Source of the DNA: an uncultured Erysipelotrichaceae bacterium
GTDB lineage: Bacteria > Bacillota_I > Bacilli_A > Erysipelotrichales > Erysipelotrichaceae
Direction of reading: 5' to 3'
Length of the DNA: 64,000 nucleotides
Assembly: GCA_902793635.1 (NCBI GenBank)
Contig: CADBEA010000006.1
Coordinates: 1-64,000, forward strand
Shown: positions 52,135 to 60,133 of the stretch, piece by piece
How the letters are laid out: each line of letters begins with the position of its first letter
How positions within the stretch are numbered: the first letter of the stretch is position 1
Position numbers and translations under genes: made by a program
Notes under the pieces: model-generated
What the model was told of the DNA's origin: nothing
Databases searched by the model: none
The model's input: only the letters and a program-made list of their open reading frames with translations

Positions 52135-53034
52135 TCAGCCGTAAACCTTTACGACCTTCTCAAGGATCCAGTCAGCTACATCCGATGCCACTGCATCGCC
52201 TGCCTTCTCCTGCAGCATCTCATGGCGCATGCCCGGATATACCTTGCAGGTAATGCTGCGGTAGCCGGCTTTATCAAGACGGCTGATGCTGTCTTCAAGA
52301 CCCTTCTGACCGCCGGTGCAGGGGTCGTCTTCGCCGGCGATGAAGCGAATCGGCAGATACGGGTTGCTACAGTGGTACTGTTTGACGTCAGCCATCATTT
52401 CCATGCCGTCGAACAGGTCATAATAGCCCTGGGCGGTGAACGGGAAGCCACAGTCTTCATCGGCGATATATCTGTCGACGTTTTCCTCGTTGTAGCTCAG
52501 CCAGTCAAGCTTGGTGCGCGGCTCCTTGATGGAACTGTTGAAAGATCCGGTTGCCAGAGAGTCGAGCAGTGTCGAATGGCTGCGGCCGCCGCGCCTGCTG
52601 ACCCGCTGTTTGGCGATCACACGGCCCAGTTTGGCGCCTGGATTATAATTCGGTGCACCGCTGAGGATCAGGCCCTGGATCATCGCGTCATGAAGCTGGA
52701 TGAACGTTCTTGCCAGCATCGCACCCATCGAATGGCCGAAGCAGACGACCGGTACGTTCGGGAATTCCTTTTTGGCCATCAGGCAGACTTCCGTCAGAGT
52801 CGCTGACAGGATCCGCCAGCCGTTCTTTTCACCGAACCAGCCGCGGTCTTCTTTGGATGATGTCTCGCCGTGTCCCGGCAGATCATAGGTAATGACGGCA
52901 ATGCCGCGGGAAGCCATATATTCCGCAAACTTTTCATAACGCCGCTGATGTTCCTGCATGCCGTGTACGACAAACATCACGGCCTTCACTTCCGTTGTCG
53001 GACGGTAAATACGTGTAGCCAGTGTTTCACTCAT
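52135..53034 (-). CDS. Serine alpha/beta hydrolase (monoacylglycerol lipase-like)
   Basis: A 299-residue cytoplasmic hydrolase of the Hydrolase_4 / lysophospholipase type. The nucleophile elbow is GHSMGAM, the acid is probably in AGEDDPCTGG and the histidine in GMRHEML. No signal peptide is present. Likely substrates are monoacylglycerols or other short esters. It is a monocistronic unit divergent from tmcAL. Confidence 0.88.
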   Translation of the reverse strand: MSETLATRIYRPTTEVKAVMFVVHGMQEHQRRYEKFAEYMASRGIAVITYDLPGHGETSSKEDRGWFGEKNGWRILSATLTEVCLMAKKEFPNVPVVCFGHSMGAMLARTFIQLHDAMIQGLILSGAPNYNPGAKLGRVIAKQRVSRRGGRSHSTLLDSLATGSFNSSIKEPRTKLDWLSYNEENVDRYIADEDCGFPFTAQGYYDLFDGMEMMADVKQYHCSNPYLPIRFIAGEDDPCTGGQKGLEDSISRLDKAGYRSITCKVYPGMRHEMLQEKAGDAVASDVADWILEKVVKVYG

Positions 53035-53101
53035 TTTATTTTTTCACTCCTGTTATTCCGTATTTCATTGTATCATTACACCGGAAAGGACGGCACAGAA
53101 A

Positions 53102-54229
53102 ATGAAAACTTGCGGAATTATCGCTGAATACAACCCCTTCCATAACGGTCATATGTATCAGATACGGAAGACACGGGAAATCACCGGCTGTGACCTGATC
53201 ATCGCCGTCATGTCGGGAAACTTCGTCCAGCGCGGCGAACCGGCTCTGATTGACAAATGGACACGGGCATCGGCCGCGGCTGCCAACGGTGCTGACGTCG
53301 TGATCGAGCTTCCTTATATTTATGCCACCCAGAGCGCCTCGCGCTTTGCGGAAGCGGGTGTGAAGCTTCTGCAGATGGCCGGCGTCGATTATATTTCCTT
53401 CGGCAGTGAATGCGGCAATCTGGAGAACCTTCAGGATATCGCCGATACACCGGTCAATCCCGATCATCTGCATGTCTCCATGGACACCGGCATGTCTTTT
53501 CCGAAAGCTTATAGCCTTCTGACTTCCCAGATGCAGCCGAATGACATTCTGGCGGTATCTTATCTGAAAGCACTGAAGAATACCGGCATACAGCCGATCG
53601 TCATTCCCCGCACATCCAATTACCAGAGCACGGAACTGAGTGAGAACGCCAGCGCCCTGGCCATCCGCACCGCCATCCGGGAAAAGCGTGACGTGAGTGA
53701 AGCGACAATCATGGCAAAGACCCTTCAGGAAGCGGAAACCGCGGCGATGGAACAGCTCTATCCGTATCTGCGCACCCTGCTGCTGACGACACCGAAAGAA
53801 CGGCTGGCGGAATTCTTCCTCTTTTCCGAAGGAATTGAAAACCACCTGAAGAAAAACGCGGCTGAAGCGGACAGCTGGAACAGTTTCCTGCATGCCTGCA
53901 CGACCTACCGTTATACGGCCGGCCGGATCCGCCGCTGCTGTCTGCAGGCCGCCTGCCAGATCACTTCGTACGAGGTGAGCCGGCTGCCGGAACTGGATAC
54001 CCTGCGTATCCTCGCCTTCAATGAAAAAGGCCGCCTCTGGCTCCATGACATGCGCAAAACGGATGTCCGAATCGTCAGCAAATTCTCGGATATCCCCTAT
54101 CCGTGGCGGCAGCTGGAATACCGTACCAGTCTTCTGTACGCTTCGCTTTTTTCCGAATCAGAACGAAGACGCGTCATGGAAGCGGAAATCAAAGGCGCAC
54201 GCTACATCAAAAGTGAGGAAACACTATGA
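53102..54229 (+). CDS. tmcAL: tRNA(Met) cytidine acetate ligase TmcAL
   Basis: A 375-residue nucleotidyltransferase-fold enzyme (YlbM family) that activates acetate with ATP and acetylates C34 of elongator tRNA-Met. The N-terminal GIIAEYNPFHNGH carries the HxGH adenylation motif. VMSGNFVQRGEPALIDKW and the RxSNYQSTELS region are family blocks. In Bacillus it also sits beside yceD-rpmF, so synteny supports the call. It overlaps the ECF gene by 4 bp. Confidence 0.94.
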   Translation: MKTCGIIAEYNPFHNGHMYQIRKTREITGCDLIIAVMSGNFVQRGEPALIDKWTRASAAAANGADVVIELPYIYATQSASRFAEAGVKLLQMAGVDYISFGSECGNLENLQDIADTPVNPDHLHVSMDTGMSFPKAYSLLTSQMQPNDILAVSYLKALKNTGIQPIVIPRTSNYQSTELSENASALAIRTAIREKRDVSEATIMAKTLQEAETAAMEQLYPYLRTLLLTTPKERLAEFFLFSEGIENHLKKNAAEADSWNSFLHACTTYRYTAGRIRRCCLQAACQITSYEVSRLPELDTLRILAFNEKGRLWLHDMRKTDVRIVSKFSDIPYPWRQLEYRTSLLYASLFSESERRRVMEAEIKGARYIKSEETL

Positions 54230-54858
54230 ACAAAAGCAAACATATCAGAGAACTGGCACTGACCGGCTTCTTCATCGCCCTGCAGGTCGTCATGACGATG
54301 ACCCAGATCGGTTATATCCCGATCGGTCCGATCAATGTCACAACCATGCATATTCCGGTCATCCTGGCCGGCATCTTTCTCGGTGTGAAATACGGCGGCA
54401 TCGTCGGTTTCGTATTCGGACTGACATCCATGCTGAGAGCGACATTCGTGCCCGGTGTCACATCGTTTATCTTCTCGCCGTTCATCACCGTCGGCGGTAT
54501 CTCCGGCAACTTCTGGAGCCTTGTCATCTGCTTTGTACCGCGTATCCTGCTCGGCGTCATCAGCGGTTATCTCTTCCGCCTGCTGCGCCGCAGCGGCGTC
54601 CATGACCTGCTTTCCTGCAGTATCAGCGCCGCCGTCAGCACGATTACCCATACCCTGCTGGTCATGGGCATGATCTGGCTGTTCTTCGCACCAGCCTACG
54701 CACAGGCGCTGAATATCGCACCGGAAGGCATCGGGGCCGTGATTCTCGGCGTCATCACTTCCAACGGACTGTTTGAGACGATTGCCGCAGCCATCATTGT
54801 TCCGGCTCTGGATAAGGCTCTGTGGCCGACCATCCGCCGCATGCGTCTTGGTGTATAA
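54226..54858 (+). CDS. ECF transporter S component
   Basis: A 210-residue membrane protein with about six helices and the S-component hallmark A-L-x-x-A-L-Q-V near the N-terminus (LALTGFFIALQVV), plus the PxxxAGxxxG loop (IPVILAGIFLGVKYGG). S components bind a vitamin or other micronutrient and plug into the shared ECF energising module (encoded elsewhere). The overall pattern fits the group that includes pantothenate and similar vitamins, but the ligand cannot be read. It is coupled to tmcAL by ATGA. Confidence 0.85.
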   Translation: MNKSKHIRELALTGFFIALQVVMTMTQIGYIPIGPINVTTMHIPVILAGIFLGVKYGGIVGFVFGLTSMLRATFVPGVTSFIFSPFITVGGISGNFWSLVICFVPRILLGVISGYLFRLLRRSGVHDLLSCSISAAVSTITHTLLVMGMIWLFFAPAYAQALNIAPEGIGAVILGVITSNGLFETIAAAIIVPALDKALWPTIRRMRLGV

Positions 54859-54870
54859 AAACAGAAATAA

Positions 54871-54925
54871 AAAAGAACAGCGGACATTGATCTCCCCAAC
54901 AGGATGATCAGCGTCTGCTGTTTTT
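54871..54925. terminator. Bidirectional terminator between the ECF and FmdE-like genes
   Basis: AACAGCGGAC and GTCTGCTGTT form a 10-bp stem (one G-T pair), extended inward by TTGATC/GATCA. T-runs follow on both strands. Confidence 0.8.
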
Positions 54926-54931
54926 CATTTT

Positions 54932-55462
54932 CTACAATAACGGCCTTGTATATTTTCTGTAGCAGTCGGGACAAAGCCGGCGGCCGTTTTCCAGGTGGAT
55001 GTAGTTTTCTGCCGTCTTCTCATGGCACTGATCACAAACCACCGACTGAAAGATCCTTGCTTCGTCCGGCAGCGTGATCTTTGTCTCCATTACGTCAAAG
55101 AGTTCGTGATAGTCAGTATACCGGTAATAATTCAGAGACTCTTCCCGGCTGCTGCTCTGATGCGGCCGCAGCAACAGACGGAACGATTTTCCGTTTTTCC
55201 GGCTGTAGAAAGAGAAAGCCTGTTTGCCGGTCATATGGAAAATCAGATTTCCTTTGCCGGCGGTACAGCTGAGTATGACCTGAACAGCGTCTACACCGCA
55301 GGCATCGTTTTCACTGACACATACGATTTCTTCATCGGCGGCCTTGTCCTCCTGCAGCAGTTCTTTCGCATACAGAGCGGCTTTGAAGCCGATTGCCAGA
55401 CCACCGCATTCATGACCATGAAATGCTTTGCACGCTTCCCATAATTCATTTTCTGTTTTCAT
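54932..55462 (-). CDS. FmdE-family metal-binding protein with zinc ribbon
   Basis: A 176-residue protein. The N-terminal FmdE domain has the metal-site segment AFHGHECGGLAIGFKA and, later, ENDACGVDAVQ. The C-terminus holds a CDQC...CPDC zinc ribbon. FmdE was first seen beside formylmethanofuran dehydrogenase but is scattered in anaerobic Bacillota without that enzyme; its function is unknown. The ATG at 55462 follows AAGGGG; the frame extends further upstream but without a start signal. It stands alone, convergent to the ECF gene. Confidence 0.85.
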   Translation of the reverse strand: MKTENELWEACKAFHGHECGGLAIGFKAALYAKELLQEDKAADEEIVCVSENDACGVDAVQVILSCTAGKGNLIFHMTGKQAFSFYSRKNGKSFRLLLRPHQSSSREESLNYYRYTDYHELFDVMETKITLPDEARIFQSVVCDQCHEKTAENYIHLENGRRLCPDCYRKYTRPLL

Positions 55463-55499
55463 TATGTTTCCCCTTGTCGCTGGCATCAGTTTAGCGGAA

Positions 55500-55538
55500 A
55501 ACAAAACGTTCCTGAAGCCCCCGGGAGGGTCAGGAACG
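55500..55538 (-). terminator. Terminator overlapping the fusion gene's stop codon
   Basis: Minus-strand CGTTCCTGA and TCAGGAACG form a 9-bp stem around a GC-rich loop, followed by TTTTGTTTT. The TGA stop is in the 5' arm. Confidence 0.82.
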
Positions 55539-56315
55539 CATCCGGTTTTCGTCCGCCCAGAGAATGCGGCAGTCGTAATACTGTTCTTCAAAACCGATCA
55601 GGGAAATGATCGCTTCGTGGGAATAAACCGCCGCGGCCGGCGTGACGATCCACCTTGAGACCTCATCATCCTTCCGGTATACGATACCGGTCACGATGCC
55701 GGTAAACTCTTCGACCGGCTCGGTCGGTCCGATGATGTAGGCATCCTGGAACATGCCTTCCTGCACGGCCAGTTCTCTGATGTATCCGTAGTTGACCGGG
55801 TAGAGAACGTCGGGCAGATGCGGATGGAAGCTGCCATAGGGACGGTCGGTGATCACTGTCACCGTGCGGCCCAGCCATTCTTTCTGCAGCAGATATTCCA
55901 TCGGCACAAACCGCAGTCCTTCACTTTCGCTCGCCTCGCCGCACACTTCAAAACCATAGGCTTCATAAAATGCCCTGGCGGAAAGCGCCGCGTTCAGACG
56001 GATGCGCGGCAGATGCATCTTTCTGCCCCGCTCCATGATCTCATCCAGCAGTGAAACGGCGTGCTTCTCATGCCTGGCATCTTCTGCCGTGGCGAGAAAA
56101 ACGATCCTGAGGCTTTCCGGCTCATAAATCAGAACCCCCCTCAGCCTGTCTTCAAAGACACCCAGCATATCGAAGTCTTCAGTGTATTCCTGCAGGAAGG
56201 ACAGGATCTTCTTCGCCCCTTCTTCACTCCAGCTGCCGTTTTCTTCAAAAAGGACTTTACCGGCAAGAATGAGCGCATCGCTGCGCTCATCTTTTGTCAG
56301 ATTACGGATTTCCAT
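55530..56315 (-). CDS. GNAT acetyltransferase fused to an inorganic-pyrophosphatase-like domain
   Basis: A 261-residue protein with two parts. Residues 1-145 look like a GNAT fold (FLATAEDARHEKHAVSLLDEIM for the acetyl-CoA region; ARAFYEAYGFEVCGE for motif B). The acetyl-CoA loop is poor, lacking a clean R/Q-x-x-G-x-G/A. Residues 150-255 resemble a small soluble-pyrophosphatase-like domain: HPHLPDVLYPVNYGYI, then E186-G187...D191-A-Y-I-I-G, then EFTGIVTGIVYRKDDE. Compared with the D-G-D-P-x-D motif of true pyrophosphatases, only the last Asp is kept, so catalysis may be altered. It shares one base with the SseB-like gene (TAATG). Confidence 0.75.
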   Translation of the reverse strand: MEIRNLTKDERSDALILAGKVLFEENGSWSEEGAKKILSFLQEYTEDFDMLGVFEDRLRGVLIYEPESLRIVFLATAEDARHEKHAVSLLDEIMERGRKMHLPRIRLNAALSARAFYEAYGFEVCGEASESEGLRFVPMEYLLQKEWLGRTVTVITDRPYGSFHPHLPDVLYPVNYGYIRELAVQEGMFQDAYIIGPTEPVEEFTGIVTGIVYRKDDEVSRWIVTPAAAVYSHEAIISLIGFEEQYYDCRILWADENRMRS

Positions 56316-57163
56316 TACAGCTCCAGTTCTCTGTCATACAGAGCAACTGCTTCGCCGATCACTTTCTTCATCAGTTCATCATTGACAAAGGCGGCTTCGA
56401 CCGGCACGTCCTTGGCAAGCGGCAGAGCTGTTTCCAGAATGCCGTCAAGCAATGCCTGATCGTTCCTGTCAGCTTCCACTGCCAGGAAGAAGGAGACGGC
56501 GCCGGCCATCAGCTTCTGCTTGAGCCAGACACGGCTGATTTCCTTCACGCCGGCACAGTGATCATATACAGCGTTGACCATGCGGGTCGGATAAATGGCC
56601 GGTTCACTGAATGTCGCATTGGCGGCAGCCAGGTTCTGGATCGGCGCCGCTGTCTGCTGAACCGGCTTGATGCGGCCGGAGAGAATACCGAGCAGCTGTT
56701 TGGGAATGACGATATTGTCAGTACCCGGATTGATCACGATGCCTTCGGCATTGTTGTTCGCATCTTTCAGCATGTTGTCATAGTCAATGACGGTGCGGAT
56801 AATATTCTGTACTTTCGGATCGTTGTCACCGGACACCTTGAACTTGCTGGCTTCCTCGAGATCGGTAAAGGCCGGGAAGAAGGTCTTGCCGTCATTGGTG
56901 TTGATCAGATAAAAACGGATCTGATTTGGTTTGATATTGGCAATTCTTCCGTCCGGACCCGGCTTGAGCTCAACATCAAAGCCGACCGGTGCGAGCAGTC
57001 TCGCCTTTTTCAGGCCGTTCTGCAGCGCCAGCTGTTTTTCCGGTGAATTGCCGCTCTTCAGCGCTTCAATGGCAGATTTGAGGACCGGGTTGGAAACCGG
57101 GGCCGTCTTCACCTGCTGAGACGCTGGATTCTGCACTTTCTTTTTCTTTTTTCCTTTTGCCAT
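56315..57163 (-). CDS. SseB-family protein
   Basis: A 282-residue protein with a Lys-rich start (AKGKKKKKVQNP) and two domains matching the SseB pattern: an N-terminal half with FYLINTNDGKTFFPAFTDLEEASKF and a C-terminal half ending in a helical segment. SseB in E. coli is tied to serine sensitivity, but the biochemical role is unknown. The ATG at 57163 has GAGGTG upstream. It is co-transcribed with the GNAT fusion gene and driven by one half of the mirror-image promoter. Confidence 0.8.
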   Translation of the reverse strand: MAKGKKKKKVQNPASQQVKTAPVSNPVLKSAIEALKSGNSPEKQLALQNGLKKARLLAPVGFDVELKPGPDGRIANIKPNQIRFYLINTNDGKTFFPAFTDLEEASKFKVSGDNDPKVQNIIRTVIDYDNMLKDANNNAEGIVINPGTDNIVIPKQLLGILSGRIKPVQQTAAPIQNLAAANATFSEPAIYPTRMVNAVYDHCAGVKEISRVWLKQKLMAGAVSFFLAVEADRNDQALLDGILETALPLAKDVPVEAAFVNDELMKKVIGEAVALYDRELEL

Positions 57164-57180
57164 GTTCACCTCTTCATCTG

Positions 57181-57237
57181 CATCATTATATAGTTTCCGC
57201 TCCGTTTGCACAAATAAAACTCTGCTATATAATGATG
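57181..57237. promoter_or_regulatory. Mirror-image divergent promoters (SseB and rhomboid)
   Basis: CATCATTATATAG (57181-57193) and CTATATAATGATG (57225-57237) are a perfect 13-bp inverted repeat, 31 bp apart, each containing a TATAAT box. The central TTTGCACAAA supplies both -35 elements: TTGCAC for the rightward and TTGTGC for the leftward promoter, which overlap by four bases. Spacers are 16 and 17 bp. Confidence 0.75.
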
Positions 57238-57255
57238 GTCAGGAGATTCTGCCAT

Positions 57256-57816
57256 ATGAAAAAGATCGTATTCAATGCGCCGGTCGTGCTGTCCTTCGCG
57301 ATTCTCAGTGCTCTCGCACTGCTGCTGAATTACGTCACCGCCGGCTGGGCGAACACATATCTGTTCTCAGTTTATAAAGGATCCTTTACCGATCCGCTGT
57401 TCTATGTAAGACTGCTGTGCCATGTCCTCGGCCATGCCAGCATCAGCCACTATGCCAACAACATGATGCTGTTTCTGCTGGTGGGACCGCTGCTGGAAGA
57501 AAAATACGGCAGTAAGCAGCTACTCTCGATCATCGTGGCGGTGGCGCTGATCACCGGCCTCTTCCATGTCTTCATCGCCGGCAATACCGCCCTGCTCGGT
57601 GCCTCGGGTGTCGTCTTTGCCTTCATCCTGCTGTCCTCGGTGACCGGCAGCGGCAGAGGCATTCCGCTGACCATGATCATCGTGGCTCTGATCTATATAT
57701 CCCAGCAGGTCTACGAAGGCGTCACAAGCCTTGACAGCATTTCCCAGCTGACACACATCATCGGCGGCACGATCGGTGCCGTCTACGGCATGATGATCCG
57801 CGGCAAGGGACGCTGA
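57256..57816 (+). CDS. Rhomboid-family intramembrane serine protease
   Basis: A compact 186-residue, six-helix rhomboid. The catalytic serine is S117 in LLGASGVVFA, and the histidine is H167 in QLTHIIGG. The oxyanion-side H-x-x-x-N segment is in HASISHYANNMM (60-71). No extra domains are present. It cleaves membrane-protein helices of unknown identity. AGGAG precedes the ATG at 57256. It is divergent from the SseB-like gene. Confidence 0.93.
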   Translation: MKKIVFNAPVVLSFAILSALALLLNYVTAGWANTYLFSVYKGSFTDPLFYVRLLCHVLGHASISHYANNMMLFLLVGPLLEEKYGSKQLLSIIVAVALITGLFHVFIAGNTALLGASGVVFAFILLSSVTGSGRGIPLTMIIVALIYISQQVYEGVTSLDSISQLTHIIGGTIGAVYGMMIRGKGR

Positions 57817-57839
57817 TATACAGAAAAACGGAAGTGTCT

Positions 57840-57862
57840 GCGGCGTATTCTTCGCCGCTTTT
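57840..57862 (+). terminator. Rhomboid gene terminator
   Basis: GCGGCG-TATTCTT-CGCCGC followed by TTTT; strong stem, short T-run. Confidence 0.65.
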
Positions 57863-57905
57863 CATATCCCTTAACAATCACGGAAAACAGAAGTAAAATA
57901 ATCCA

Positions 57906-57955
57906 TGAACAATTTACAGTTTCTTCACTGATTGTTCACATTCACATTCTAAAAT
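57906..57955 (+). promoter_or_regulatory. htrA control region with dyad and hexamer repeats
   Basis: TGAACAAT (57906-57913) and ATTGTTCA (57931-57938) are a perfect 8-bp inverted repeat 17 bp apart. TTCACA is repeated in tandem (57935-57946) and followed by TAAAAT (57950-57955), a possible -10 box. No good -35 box is present, which fits a promoter needing an activator such as a CssR- or CiaR-like response regulator. Confidence 0.45.
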
Positions 57956-57983
57956 CACATTGTAAATCAAAGGAGGCTATGAC

Positions 57984-59162
57984 ATGTCTGAGTTTAATGA
58001 AAACAATTCTTACAACACTCAGTATGGAACACCGAATAGAGAAAACAGATCCCGTCCCATGCTGATGGTGCTGATCTGCGCCGTCACTTCACTGCTGGCA
58101 GGCGCACTGGGAGGCTGGCTTGCCGTCACAAGGCTCGGCAGTTCTTCCCCGGTCATTGTACAGTCCCAGGAAACCGGCACATCACCGGCAACCACCGTGC
58201 AGTCGCAGCAGACGAACAAGACCATATCAGAGGTTGCCGAAGCAATCTCCCCTTCCGTTGTTGAAATCTTCACGGAAGTCACGATGAACAGCTACGGCTT
58301 CTTCGGCGGAACCTATACGTCGCAGGCAGCCGGTTCCGGCGTCATTATCAGTGCCGACGGCTATATCATCACCAACAACCATGTTCTTGAAAGTGCCGAT
58401 TCAATTACCGTCAAGACATATGACGGAACCGAATACGAAGCATCCGTCATCGGCACCGACAGCAAATCCGATATCGGTGTCATCAAGATCGAAGCCGATA
58501 ATCTGACCCCGGCCGTCATCGGTGATTCCTCACTGATCAAGGCCGGCGATACAGCCATCGTTGTCGGCAACCCGCTCGGTACGCTGGGCGGATCCATTAC
58601 CCATGGCATCATCTCATCGGCAAGCCGTGAAATGATCATTTCCAACGAATCAATGGAACTGATCCAGACCGATGCGACCATCAACTCCGGCAACTCCGGC
58701 GGCGGTCTGTTTGACGGCAACGGCAATCTGATCGGCATTGTCAATGCCAAGGACTCCGGCACAACCAGTTCCGGTGCCCTGATCGAAGGCATCGGCTTTG
58801 CCATCCCGATCAACTCTGCCATGGATGTCGCAACCGAACTGATGACTTACGGCAAGGTCACCAACCGGCCGATGCTCGGTGTCTATATCCAGACCCTGCA
58901 GCAGGATACGCAGAAATACAAGGCCGGTGTCTATATCCAGGACGTCATGACCGGCGGCGGGGCCGAACAGGCAGGCCTGAAGCCTCTTGACCGCATCGTC
59001 TCTGTCGACGGTGAAAACATCTCAAGCTATTCCGACCTCTCCATTGTTCTGCGCAACAAGAAAGTCGGTGACAGCGTCAAGGTCACCGTTGAACGTGACG
59101 GCGAAGAGATGAGCTTCGATGTCACCCTGACCGGAAGTATCGAAGAAACGGAAAAAGGCTGA
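57984..59162 (+). CDS. htrA: HtrA-type surface serine protease
   Basis: A 392-residue membrane-anchored quality-control protease. The cytoplasmic N-terminus is Asn-rich, one transmembrane helix lies at about 25-48, and a Ser/Thr/Gln linker follows. The trypsin-like domain has its catalytic triad in ITNNHVLES, KSDIGVIKI and INSGNSGGGLF. One C-terminal PDZ domain runs from about 290 to 385. The residue after GNSGG is G rather than the usual P. AGGAGG precedes the start. It is a single-gene unit acting with SecDF and the foldases on exported proteins. Confidence 0.95.
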   Translation: MSEFNENNSYNTQYGTPNRENRSRPMLMVLICAVTSLLAGALGGWLAVTRLGSSSPVIVQSQETGTSPATTVQSQQTNKTISEVAEAISPSVVEIFTEVTMNSYGFFGGTYTSQAAGSGVIISADGYIITNNHVLESADSITVKTYDGTEYEASVIGTDSKSDIGVIKIEADNLTPAVIGDSSLIKAGDTAIVVGNPLGTLGGSITHGIISSASREMIISNESMELIQTDATINSGNSGGGLFDGNGNLIGIVNAKDSGTTSSGALIEGIGFAIPINSAMDVATELMTYGKVTNRPMLGVYIQTLQQDTQKYKAGVYIQDVMTGGGAEQAGLKPLDRIVSVDGENISSYSDLSIVLRNKKVGDSVKVTVERDGEEMSFDVTLTGSIEETEKG

Positions 59163-59175
59163 TCATTGATCATTC

Positions 59176-59208
59176 AGACACAGTCTGCGGGCTGTGTCTT
59201 TTTTTTTT
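59176..59208 (+). terminator. htrA terminator
   Basis: AGACACAG-TCTGCGGG-CTGTGTCT followed by about ten T residues. Confidence 0.92.
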
Positions 59209-59219
59209 CGGAATCATTG

Positions 59220-59243
59220 AAAAAGCCTGCAGTTCTGCAGACT
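59220..59243 (-). terminator. Terminator of the 280-residue gene
   Basis: Minus-strand AGTCTGCAG-AA-CTGCAGGCT followed by TTTTTC. The loop is tight, so the inner pairs probably open. Confidence 0.65.
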
Positions 59244-59268
59244 TATGAAGTTAAAACAATTATGACAG

Positions 59269-60111
59269 CTACCATTCCTGCAGCTGTTCAGGCCGGTTTT
59301 TCTCATTCAGGACAAAGAGGGCTTTTACATCCGCACTATAATAATCATCGCCGCTTTCATGAACCAGCCGTGAAGGGAATACAAATACAGATTCCGTTTC
59401 AGTCAGTGCATTCAGATTCCTGTATATTTCCGTCATGGCCAGATCATTCATTGCCCTTTGCTGTGCATCATCCAGCTTTTTCAGTCCGTTTGCTGCAAAG
59501 CTGATGGAAAACAGCGGTCTGTAGGCGCCGCTGTACGGGTACAGACTGATGGAAGAATCTGTTGTACGGCATTCAAGCCGATCCCATGTCCTGGAAGGAT
59601 TCTTCTGTTTTGCATTGCGGACTTCTTCAGCTGCCTTTTCGGCAATTGCTACGGCAAATTCATTGGCCGGAGCTGATCCGGAGATTGCCGCAAATGCTTC
59701 ATTGTCAGCGGCAGAGATACTGAGGTCATCCGCAGATTCCCGGCATGCTGCACTGACATATGCAGGAATCCTGTCCAGGGCAGCGGTGAAATGAAACGTA
59801 TGGTTATAGATGTCTTCCCGGTCAAATCCTCTTCTTACGTGCCGCCAGTCAGTATCGTATTCATGTTTCTTCTTTTCCTGAAACAGTATCCCGGCCTCTT
59901 TCAGAGCAGTGCGGGTCCGCATGTTCCTCTCTTCATATTTCCGAAGAATGGCATCCCGGTCTTCGCAGTCAGTATAGATCAGCAGTTTTTTCTTCTGGCC
60001 GATCTTTACCGTATATTCCAGCAGTTCTTCCACTTCACTCAGTTCATTTTTGGCATATTCTTCCCATGTCATTTCAATGGACCGGCCGCCGAGACAATCT
60101 ACTCTCTGCAT
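59269..60111 (-). CDS. Unrecognised 280-residue protein
   Basis: I do not recognise this protein. It has no signal peptide or membrane helix. The N-terminal third is highly charged (KIGQKKKLLIYTDCEDRD and a Glu/Lys/Arg-rich helix at about 50-85). The middle is Ala/Ser-rich, and the last third has alternating strand-like patterns. Cysteines are at about residues 6, 49, 122 and 183. AGGAGG nine bases before the ATG and normal codon usage argue that it is real. It lies 22 bp after a nitroreductase gene and is last in a leftward unit with SGNH hydrolase and GNAT genes. Confidence 0.8.
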   Translation of the reverse strand: MQRVDCLGGRSIEMTWEEYAKNELSEVEELLEYTVKIGQKKKLLIYTDCEDRDAILRKYEERNMRTRTALKEAGILFQEKKKHEYDTDWRHVRRGFDREDIYNHTFHFTAALDRIPAYVSAACRESADDLSISAADNEAFAAISGSAPANEFAVAIAEKAAEEVRNAKQKNPSRTWDRLECRTTDSSISLYPYSGAYRPLFSISFAANGLKKLDDAQQRAMNDLAMTEIYRNLNALTETESVFVFPSRLVHESGDDYYSADVKALFVLNEKNRPEQLQEW

Positions 60112-60133
60112 TTTGAACTACCTCCTCTTCTGT

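Noticed and set aside
53036-54046. 336-codon leftward frame opposite tmcAL
   Set aside because: It is a shadow of the well-conserved tmcAL reading frame, with no ribosome site or recognisable domain.
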